6,351 nt of DNA from JAAEQD01 sp964521815 (GTDB taxonomy: Bacteria; Zixibacteria; MSB-5A5; UBA10806; 4484-95), in assembly GCA_964521815.1 (NCBI GenBank), contig CAZFSN010000190.1, forward strand, positions 1 through 6,351. The letters are read 5' to 3'. Within the stretch, counting starts at the first letter, position 1, and every line of letters begins with the position of its first letter. A model generated the notes under the pieces. It saw only the letters and a list, made by a program, of their open reading frames with translations. It searched no databases and was not told the origin of the DNA. The position numbers and the translations under genes were made by a program. Positions 1 to 5,129 of this stretch are shown piece by piece.

Positions 1-170
1 TTTGAAATCGGTTAATATATGCTTGAAAAGCAATGTTTTCATTTTCGTTATGTGTCTGTGCTTGTTCGGCTTTTGGCGCTTTCAAACAGTAGTGGTGGCC
101 GTGTTTTCCGGGTGAAGCGTTATTGAATGGAAAAAGTGCAATCTATGATTGGCCTTAAATGGCAGGCCTG

Positions 171-200
171 TTGACATAGTCATCAGAATGTCTTCATAGG
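171..200 (+). promoter_or_regulatory. Candidate weak promoter for the secreted-protein gene
   Basis: TTGACA at 171-176 is a perfect sigma-70 -35 hexamer. The best -10 at a usable distance is CATAGG at 195-200 (18-base spacer), which matches TATAAT at only three positions. If used, transcription would start near 207 and give a leader of about 148 bases before the ATG at 355. The poor -10 means this could be an activator-dependent promoter or a chance -35 match. A short inverted repeat, GGCCT (151-155) and AGGCC (164-168), lies just upstream. Confidence 0.25.
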
Positions 201-220
201 TTCATATCATAAAAAAACGA

Positions 221-318
221 ATAGCTGTTGAAGGAGGTGGTTTCTCAAAAGAAAAAAAGAGGGTGCAGAGAATTGGGAACAGCTATATTTATTCCCGCGT
301 TTAAGCTATTAGCAAACG
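221..318 (+). promoter_or_regulatory. Candidate structured 5' leader of the secreted-protein gene
   Basis: Several complementary arms lie here. ATAGCTGTT (221-229) pairs perfectly with AACAGCTAT (278-286), enclosing 48 bases. GGGAA (275-279) pairs with TTCCC (292-296) and shares bases 278-279 with the first helix, so the two helices compete. A local hairpin is formed by CGTTT (298-302) with AAACG (314-318), with GCT (305-307) and AGC (311-313) pairing inside. GGTGC (262-266) can also pair with GCACC (327-331). The loop of the long helix holds AAGGAGGTG at 231-239, a perfect complement of the 16S 3' end with no start codon at a suitable distance. I recognise no known riboswitch family. The pairing is seen directly; a regulatory role is inference. 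Confidence 0.3.
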
Positions 319-354
319 TAATTTTCGCACCATAATTTAATCGAGGAGGGTCTT

Positions 355-1227
355 ATGACCAAAAAGTTGCTGGTGTTGCTGGTACTATTGCCTTTTGCCG
401 CCGCCGGCGCAACATCTGTGAATTTATGGATCGGCGGCGAGTTTACCGGCGAATTGTGGACTGATGTAATGAACGTTTCTCCCGGCGAATGGGTCGATAT
501 TCCGGTTTACGCGATGGGTGAAAATCAGGATGTGGAAATCGCGAACATGATGATTCCTCTGGGGATCAATAAAGCCTATCTCGATCAGTTCAATATCGAT
601 GACTGCCGTACTTACAGCTCAATCGCGGATTGGGATCTCGATTTATTCGTCAACCTGAATGATGAATATCAGGAGGGTTGGACCAGTCTGTCGTTCCTCG
701 GGTTCGCGAATATTGCCTCCGAAGACAATCCCTGGGGACACTGGACGGTGCCGACGAAGATACTAACCTTCAGAGTCCATGTAGTTGATAACGAGCAGCT
801 CCTTGATATGGCTGCCGAAGATGCTATCGGCCCGGGAGAGGATATCAAACAGGGCGTGGCAAATATCGGCGATATATCGGGAAATATCGGTTACACTGTC
901 AACCAGTATTACGCGTCATTACTTTTTGTAACCACCGGAATTAACGAGGAAGCCGCGATTCCTGATGTTTATTTCTTGTCGGACAACTATCCTAATCCGT
1001 TCAATCCGACAACCCTGTTCAAGTACGGATTGCCCGAGGACGCTCATGTCGTATTCGAGATTTATGACGTTCTCGGTCGCAGGGTGGAAACGCTGTTGAA
1101 CGAACAGCAGCAAGCCGGCTATCATGAAGTCACCTGGAACGGCGATCGTTTCGCCTCGGGGATGTATTTCGTGCGCATGCAAGCCGGCGATTTCGGCGAT
1201 ACCAAGAAGATGGTATTGTTGAAGTAG
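355..1227 (+). CDS. Secreted cohesin-like protein with type IX-type C-terminal sorting domain
   Basis: A 290-residue exported protein. Residues 1-20 are a Sec signal peptide: two lysines, a Leu/Val-rich core, then an Ala-rich cleavage region (AAAGA). Residues about 22-190 look like one beta-sandwich resembling cohesin-type domains (VSPGEWVDIPVYA at 41-53, then alternating hydrophobic strands). No catalytic motif is visible. Residues 212-290 form a Por-secretion/FlgD-like C-terminal domain: YPNPFNPTT (212-220), then IYDVLGRRV (236-244), then GMYFVRM (269-275), ending MVLLK. In FCB bacteria this domain directs passage through the outer membrane by type IX secretion and attachment to the surface. 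The start is fixed by AGGAGG at 344-349, five bases before the ATG. It ends in tandem TAG codons (1225-1230). Export and the sorting domain are confident; the role of the N-terminal domain is unknown, possibly adhesion or binding. Confidence 0.9.
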   Translation: MTKKLLVLLVLLPFAAAGATSVNLWIGGEFTGELWTDVMNVSPGEWVDIPVYAMGENQDVEIANMMIPLGINKAYLDQFNIDDCRTYSSIADWDLDLFVNLNDEYQEGWTSLSFLGFANIASEDNPWGHWTVPTKILTFRVHVVDNEQLLDMAAEDAIGPGEDIKQGVANIGDISGNIGYTVNQYYASLLFVTTGINEEAAIPDVYFLSDNYPNPFNPTTLFKYGLPEDAHVVFEIYDVLGRRVETLLNEQQQAGYHEVTWNGDRFASGMYFVRMQAGDFGDTKKMVLLK

Positions 1228-1280
1228 TAGTACCTTTTTTCACGGCGAAAGCCGACTCCTTACTAACAACACACACGATG

Positions 1281-1300
1281 GGGCGTTCGCGAGAACGCCC
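1281..1300 (+). terminator. Perfect 8-bp hairpin with GCGA loop, probable terminator
   Basis: GGGCGTTC (1281-1288) and GAACGCCC (1293-1300) form a perfect 8-bp stem closed by GCGA, a GNRA tetraloop. The following TAAATGTTTTAGG is only moderately U-rich, so intrinsic termination may be weak. A smaller hairpin, CGGC-GAAA-GCCG, lies at 1243-1254. The position 54 bases past the stop of the secreted-protein gene and before a promoter-like element fits a terminator for that gene. Confidence 0.5.
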
Positions 1301-1346
1301 TAAATGTTTTAGGCTTATTTTTGAGTGGAATATCGCGGCGGTTTTG

Positions 1347-1355
1347 TGGTATAAT
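1347..1355 (+). promoter_or_regulatory. Extended -10 promoter for the AT-rich gene pair
   Basis: TGGTATAAT contains a perfect TATAAT (1350-1355) preceded by the extended -10 TG. No good -35 lies at 16-18 bases; TTGAGT at 1321-1326 is 23 bases away. Transcription would begin near 1362, leaving about 18 bases before the ATG at 1380, just enough to include GGAGG at 1372-1376. This agrees with starting the lipoprotein at 1380 and not further upstream. Confidence 0.4.
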
Positions 1356-1379
1356 GAAGAAGAGGCAAGCCGGAGGGTT

Positions 1380-2339
1380 ATGCTAAAGTATATAAAATTA
1401 GATTTATTGCTTATTTCGATAGTGGCGGTTCAATTTTGTAGTTGCCCTGATCGTGATCATTGCGGCGGCGGGGACTATAAATGCTATGGGATCAAGAGTA
1501 CTTATCCAACCGAAGAACCGGTAAAATATGACTATTACGCCGATGCTATTGTTTTTGCCGATGGGGGGTTGGCAATATTCGATGATAAAATAAATTATAA
1601 TGATCCAACTATAGTTGATCTAAAATCTATATGCAACTGCGATTCTATTACTGATATAGTTTTTTATGATGAAGATACTCCATATAGGAATGGCTATAGC
1701 AGAATTGATAACGTTCTCGTCATGCATGATCCAAGGATTTTTATTCTTGCCGCCGATAAATTTATTAGAAGTAATAATTTTTTCACGGAAATTATTGAGT
1801 TTGGTAATATCGGGCCGGACTCAACGTGTCTTAATGATGCCGTGTCAATTGATGTTGACATCATGGGTAATGTATATATTGGTGATCAGGGAACAAGCGA
1901 TATAAAGATTTTTGATTTTGATGGTAATTTTGTTAATCGATGGACTGGTTTTGAATCTCCTCGCGATCTTAGAGCATTTGAGGATAATATTTATATTTTA
2001 GATGGAGCATACAATTCGATATCGAGCTATGATTCTGACGGCAATTTTATTAAAAGCATCGTTAGCCCTAATTTATTCAATGATGTAACATGTTTTGTAA
2101 TACAGAGTAGGGAATCATTATGGATTTCTTATAATGGTGGTCGCTTTTTGGCAAGATTAAATTATAACAATGAAATATTGGAGTATAAAACCGATTATTG
2201 CTACTTTGACGTAACTTTTGAATTCAAGAAAATAGTTGATATTTCTTGCTACTGGTATTTTACTATAGACGGTGGTCTATACGTTGTCGATCGAGACGCC
2301 AACTACATAATTTATTTGGAGGAATTTCATCCGCTTTAG
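1380..2339 (+). CDS. Cys-rich NHL/beta-propeller-like lipoprotein, function unknown
   Basis: A 319-residue exported protein with no close family that I can name. Residues 1-22 are a signal peptide (MLKYIK, then LDLLLISIVAVQF) ending in C-S-C, so it is probably a lipoprotein anchored at Cys20 or Cys22, although the lipobox is imperfect. Residues about 153-190 and 195-227 are two NHL-like blades: DIMGNVYIGDQ then IKIFDFDGNFVNRW, and EDNIYILDGAYNSISSYDSD then GNFIKSI. Weaker strand-rich repeats on either side suggest a 5-6 bladed propeller. There are ten cysteines (20, 22, 28, 35, 85, 87, 150, 238, 274, 290). The frame is open upstream to an ATG at 1278, but that start lacks a ribosome site and lies in the terminator hairpin. 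ATG 1380 has GGAGG at 1372-1376 (short spacing) and begins the signal peptide. The gene is visibly AT-richer than the genes beyond 3025. It is followed after 9 bases by the next gene, probably in one operon. Confidence 0.8.
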   Translation: MLKYIKLDLLLISIVAVQFCSCPDRDHCGGGDYKCYGIKSTYPTEEPVKYDYYADAIVFADGGLAIFDDKINYNDPTIVDLKSICNCDSITDIVFYDEDTPYRNGYSRIDNVLVMHDPRIFILAADKFIRSNNFFTEIIEFGNIGPDSTCLNDAVSIDVDIMGNVYIGDQGTSDIKIFDFDGNFVNRWTGFESPRDLRAFEDNIYILDGAYNSISSYDSDGNFIKSIVSPNLFNDVTCFVIQSRESLWISYNGGRFLARLNYNNEILEYKTDYCYFDVTFEFKKIVDISCYWYFTIDGGLYVVDRDANYIIYLEEFHPL

Positions 2340-2348
2340 AGATTATTT

Positions 2349-2975
2349 ATGAATATTTCAAGAAAATCAATTTTAATCCTGATGATTATGTTCTTTATAC
2401 TCTCTCAGTATTGTCATGCTGATTTTTTAAAGAATACTATTTATTTCAAGTACGGTCTCGTCCACGGTAACCCGGCAACGACATTAGATGATTATTGCGG
2501 AATAGCCCATAGTTTTGGTACGGGAATGAATATTCTATCGAGTAAATACACGCAACTCTGGTGTGTTGGGGATCTATATTATTTCCCTTTTAAAAGGGAT
2601 GCGATATATCCTGTCGATATAATATATAAATATGAATACGATGTAATTTCAGGTGATGACATATATATAATGACAGCAATGACTAAATTTATTGTATTTT
2701 GGCCTGAGGATATTAAACCATTTTATTTTTTTAATAGCCTGGCCCTTGGAATTTTAAAAAGAACTAATACTCATTTATATTCAAATTTTCCAAATCTTCC
2801 ATCTGCCGATATTAGTTTTCCTGTGGCTTTTGGCTATTCATTTTCCATGGGATTAGAGTACAGGTTAAATAAAAAAACAGGAATAATATTTGATATGGCA
2901 TATATCGATTCATTTACGAAGCCAACGCGTACGACGTTTACTTCTATAGCCCTATTATTGACATTTAAGCCATAA
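2349..2975 (+). CDS. Probable small outer-membrane beta-barrel protein
   Basis: A 208-residue exported protein that I do not recognise at family level. Residues 1-24 are a signal peptide (basic MNISRK, then a Leu/Ile/Met/Phe core, cleavage likely after YCHA). The mature part has repeated alternating hydrophobic/polar strands rich in Tyr and Phe with short turns, e.g. NTIYFKYGLVHG (29-40), FGYSFSMGLEYRL (161-173), TGIIFDMAYI (177-186) and a final strand TSIALLLTFKP. This is the pattern of an 8-10 stranded outer-membrane barrel ending at the C-terminus. The final residue is Pro and not the usual Phe/Tyr. Only a weak AGAGA (2338-2342) precedes the ATG, so translation is probably coupled to the lipoprotein gene, whose stop lies 9 bases upstream. 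It shares the AT-rich composition of that gene. The barrel assignment is inference from strand pattern and signal peptide. Confidence 0.75.
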   Translation: MNISRKSILILMIMFFILSQYCHADFLKNTIYFKYGLVHGNPATTLDDYCGIAHSFGTGMNILSSKYTQLWCVGDLYYFPFKRDAIYPVDIIYKYEYDVISGDDIYIMTAMTKFIVFWPEDIKPFYFFNSLALGILKRTNTHLYSNFPNLPSADISFPVAFGYSFSMGLEYRLNKKTGIIFDMAYIDSFTKPTRTTFTSIALLLTFKP

Positions 2976-3002
2976 ATAAAAAGGGCGCACACAATACGCC
3001 CT
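2976..3002 (-). terminator. Intrinsic terminator of the GH57 operon
   Basis: AGGGCG (2982-2987) and CGCCCT (2997-3002) form a 6-bp GC-rich stem with a 9-base loop. Read on the minus strand the stem runs into TTTTTATTT, a good U-tract, 23 bases after the GH57 stop codon. On the plus strand the hairpin is followed by CAAAAAAA, so it is not a proper intrinsic terminator for the barrel gene, although it may still slow polymerase between the convergent units. Confidence 0.7.
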
Positions 3003-3024
3003 CAAAAAAATCTGTATCTTTTTC

Positions 3025-4737
3025 CTACGGGTACTCCACCTCGGCAAACCATTTAAGATCGATATCCGGGAAGATATCATCCTGGATTTTAATTTCATGC
3101 AGAAATTCGGCTTCGGGTTCGGACAGGCTGCCGCTGTAATCATCAACCATTTTAGCCAGGTGCTCGAAATAGGCGAAATGACGGTCCAGCCTGAGTTCGG
3201 CGTAATCGCGCGCGGCCCAGGTGGAAATCAGGAACTGCCAATCGGAGGCGGCCAGAAGCATGAATTCGCGGGCGGCCTGTTTGCCGATATCGGTCAGCAA
3301 TGGATCGTCCTGATCCAGACATTTCCGTGCGATTTGCTGAATCATCATCTCGTATTTGTAAATATGTTTCCAGGTCCATTCATTGTTTTCGTTCAGCCAG
3401 ATATAATGATAACCGCCTTCGCCCCAGGAACCCTCGGGCAGGCTGATCACTTTGTGCGGATCGCATAAATCTTTGTAGGCCGCCGATGTAATGCTATCGA
3501 ATTCCGATTCTTTATGAAGGTTTTTGATTACTTCTTTGATAAACTTCGGCCCCTCAAACCACCAATGTCCGAACAGTTCAGCATCGAAAGGCGCGCAAAT
3601 CAAGCCGGCTTGGCCGGTTTCTTTATGGTATTTCGATAGGATATTTTTAATGAGCCCGACGAAATGGGCGGCATTTTCCGGAACTCGGCCGGCGGCATTC
3701 ATTGGCTGATAGATCAACTTGTCGGCCAGATCAGCTTTAGCCGATGTCACCTGCCAGTAGCGATGCCCGCCCGGGAAACGTTTCTTATGGAAATCGAGAT
3801 AGTTGCCATCGCCGGGATAGCCCCATTCGCCGGACCAGACCTGCAAACCGGTGTCCGGATCACGAGTAAACACGGCTACCGGGGCGCGACCCTCGCGCGA
3901 CCCAACCAGGTAGACCTCTTGCGGAGTCTTATCCGGTTCCTCGGAACGGGGTTTGAATTCTTTTTCAAATTGCGTCCATAAAGTTCTTAGCGCGTCAAAA
4001 CGGTCGATATATACGCCGATTGCCTTACCGCCTTTGAGCGTGGCTGAATCGACAACGAAATATTCCAATTCGTTTTCCGACAGGTACTCCTCCAGGCCTT
4101 TACGGTCGTAGGGCCCTTTCAAACCCTCGACCTCAACCGGCGGACTCCAGGCGTAAGCGGGGCGATAGGCGCATTCAGGCAGCCAGATTCCGCGCGGTCG
4201 GCGGCCAAAGTGATTTTGATATGACTGAACCGCTTGCTTGACCATCGCCTGGCATGATGTGTCCTGCGACAATAAGGGCATATAGCCGTGGGTGGCGCCG
4301 CAGGTCATGATTTCCAGGTAATTGCCATCTTGCAGGCGTTTGAATTCGTTGATTAGATCGTGGTTATAATTTTCGAATGATTTCTTGATCATTTTATAAT
4401 GATCGCGCCACATTTCGGCCAGGGGAAGATATTCATTCTGACCGAATTTTTTGAATTCGATATAATCATTTTCCGCCGCCTCAATCTTCTGATCGAGATA
4501 ATTTCCGAACTCATCGGTGAACGTATGATGTTTGACCTGTTCGCAGAGAACGGGCGAAATATCTATAGTGAAATTGGCGTGTATTCCTTCGGCGGCTAAT
4601 TCGTTGGTGATATTTAAAATCGGTATATAAGTTTCCGCGGCCGCTTCATTAAGCCAATCGGTGCCGTGAGGCCAGCGCCCATGCCCTAAGACGTAGGGAA
4701 GATGCGCGTGCAAAACCAGATTGAAATATCCTATCAT
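3025..4737 (-). CDS. GH57 1,4-alpha-glucan branching enzyme
   Basis: A cytoplasmic glycoside hydrolase family 57 enzyme of 570 residues, within the usual range for branching enzymes of this family. It would cut alpha-1,4-glucan chains and rejoin them through alpha-1,6 links, making glycogen branches. The five family regions are present in order: HAHLPY (10-15), GATHGYMP (147-154), WLPECAYRP (185-193) with nucleophile Glu188, APFDAELFGHWWFEGP (382-397) with acid/base Asp385, and SDWQFLISTWAARDYAELR (498-516). GEWGYPGDGNYLDFHKKR (303-320) and the C-terminal helical DUF1957-type part also match branching enzymes more than amylases. Its ATG overlaps the stop of the DUF3467 gene by 4 bases (ATGA), with an AGGAA ribosome site just inside that gene, so translation is coupled. 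GC-rich composition contrasts with the neighbouring AT-rich pair. An alpha-amylase or 4-alpha-glucanotransferase activity is the less likely alternative. Confidence 0.93.
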   Translation of the reverse strand: MIGYFNLVLHAHLPYVLGHGRWPHGTDWLNEAAAETYIPILNITNELAAEGIHANFTIDISPVLCEQVKHHTFTDEFGNYLDQKIEAAENDYIEFKKFGQNEYLPLAEMWRDHYKMIKKSFENYNHDLINEFKRLQDGNYLEIMTCGATHGYMPLLSQDTSCQAMVKQAVQSYQNHFGRRPRGIWLPECAYRPAYAWSPPVEVEGLKGPYDRKGLEEYLSENELEYFVVDSATLKGGKAIGVYIDRFDALRTLWTQFEKEFKPRSEEPDKTPQEVYLVGSREGRAPVAVFTRDPDTGLQVWSGEWGYPGDGNYLDFHKKRFPGGHRYWQVTSAKADLADKLIYQPMNAAGRVPENAAHFVGLIKNILSKYHKETGQAGLICAPFDAELFGHWWFEGPKFIKEVIKNLHKESEFDSITSAAYKDLCDPHKVISLPEGSWGEGGYHYIWLNENNEWTWKHIYKYEMMIQQIARKCLDQDDPLLTDIGKQAAREFMLLAASDWQFLISTWAARDYAELRLDRHFAYFEHLAKMVDDYSGSLSEPEAEFLHEIKIQDDIFPDIDLKWFAEVEYP

Positions 4738-5036
4738 TTTTCCTGCCTGAATCCTATGTTTTTATCTTCCTGACCGAGAATCTTTATTGGCCCGAATTGG
4801 TTTTCATATTTTTTAATATTTTCTTCGAGCGCGGCTGACAGCATCTTGGCATGGCCGGGTGTCATGATGACGCGGCTGTAGACCTTGGCTTTATCACGGC
4901 CGGGCATTATCCGGGCGAAATCTATCACGAACTCTTGCGGCGAGGTGGCGATCAGAGCTAAATTAGCGTAAATCCCCTCGGATTCGGCCGCTCCAAGTTC
5001 GACATTGATTTTACGGGGTTGCGGTTTTTCATCCAT
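4734..5036 (-). CDS. DUF3467 family protein
   Basis: A 100-residue soluble protein of the DUF3467 family, whose function is unknown. The family signature is seen as EGIYANLALIATSPQEFVIDF (20-40, an aromatic/hydrophobic strand then TSPQEFVIDF), DFARIMPG (39-46), YSRVIMTPGHAKML (53-66) and a C-terminal amphipathic helix ALEENIKKYENQFG (69-82). There is no signal peptide or membrane segment. The start is set by AGGAG (complement of 5044-5048), seven bases upstream of the ATG. It is the first gene of a two-gene operon, overlapping the GH57 branching-enzyme start by 4 bases, which suggests the two proteins are made together; any role in glycogen metabolism is inferred only from that. Confidence 0.88.
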   Translation of the reverse strand: MDEKPQPRKINVELGAAESEGIYANLALIATSPQEFVIDFARIMPGRDKAKVYSRVIMTPGHAKMLSAALEENIKKYENQFGPIKILGQEDKNIGFRQEK

Positions 5037-5063
5037 CGAAATTCTCCTGTTATTTAAAAAGAG

Positions 5064-5087
5064 TTTCCCGCTATAGCTATTGGGAAA
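5064..5087. repeat. Inverted repeat in the divergent promoter region
   Basis: TTTCCC (5064-5069) and GGGAAA (5082-5087) are perfect inverted arms separated by 12 bases, with the palindrome ATAGCTAT (5073-5080) inside. The element covers the expected start point of the minus-strand operon and touches its candidate -10. It could be an operator for a dimeric regulator or a hairpin at the 5' end of the DUF3467 message. The symmetry is seen; the role is inference. Confidence 0.35.
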
Positions 5088-5115
5088 TTATCTTGCCTAA
5101 GCTATGTTATTGTAA
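5087..5115 (-). promoter_or_regulatory. Candidate promoter of the DUF3467-GH57 operon
   Basis: On the minus strand GATAAT (complement of 5087-5092) matches the -10 consensus at five of six positions, and TTACAA (complement of 5110-5115) lies 17 bases upstream as a weak -35. Transcription would begin near 5080, giving a leader of about 44 bases containing AGGAG. It overlaps the divergent rfaE1 promoter, so the two may exclude each other. Confidence 0.3.
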
Positions 5116-5121
5116 TATAAT
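5093..5121 (+). promoter_or_regulatory. Sigma-70-type promoter of rfaE1, likely leaderless
   Basis: TTGCCT (5093-5098), a 17-base spacer and a perfect TATAAT (5116-5121) form a good promoter. Only eight bases separate the -10 from the ATG at 5130, so the A of the start codon is itself the best initiating purine and the message would have no leader. The absence of any Shine-Dalgarno sequence before 5130 agrees. Confidence 0.55.
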
Positions 5122-5129
5122 ACAGCCCT

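Larger units (their letters stand above)
1..354. other. Intergenic region without a convincing gene
   Basis: No convincing gene lies in these 354 bases. A frame open from base 2 to a TGA at 113-115 could be read as a hydrophobic 37-codon peptide starting with TTG, but it has no Shine-Dalgarno site and could equally be chance. From about base 171 the stretch holds a consensus -35 box, several inverted repeats and a perfect anti-Shine-Dalgarno complement, all upstream of the secreted-protein gene at 355. These are described separately. I see no tRNA, CRISPR or insertion sequence here. Confidence 0.6.

Noticed and set aside
2..115. Hydrophobic open frame at the left edge (TTG at 2, ATG at 50, TGA at 113)
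   Set aside because: No ribosome site, short, possibly chance or the tail of a gene outside; not enough to support a gene.
228..335. TTG-started 35-codon frame through the leader
   Set aside because: The strong AAGGAGGTG lies just after the start codon and not before it, so it could not serve this frame; the helix arms better explain the region.
919..1182. Minus-strand frame inside the sorting-domain gene
   Set aside because: Lies opposite the conserved C-terminal sorting domain, which is clearly coding on the plus strand; a shadow frame.
1278..1379. Upstream ATG at 1278 as start of the lipoprotein gene
   Set aside because: No ribosome site, it starts inside the hairpin, and it would bury the signal peptide behind 34 non-hydrophobic residues; ATG 1380 has GGAGG and begins the signal peptide.
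1666..1905. 79-codon plus-strand frame inside the lipoprotein gene
   Set aside because: Wholly within the propeller gene in another frame, with no ribosome site or family likeness.
3097..3981. Plus-strand frames opposite the GH57 gene (3097-3468, 3524-3709, 3664-3981)
   Set aside because: They run antisense to conserved catalytic regions of GH57; GC-rich codons produce such open shadows.
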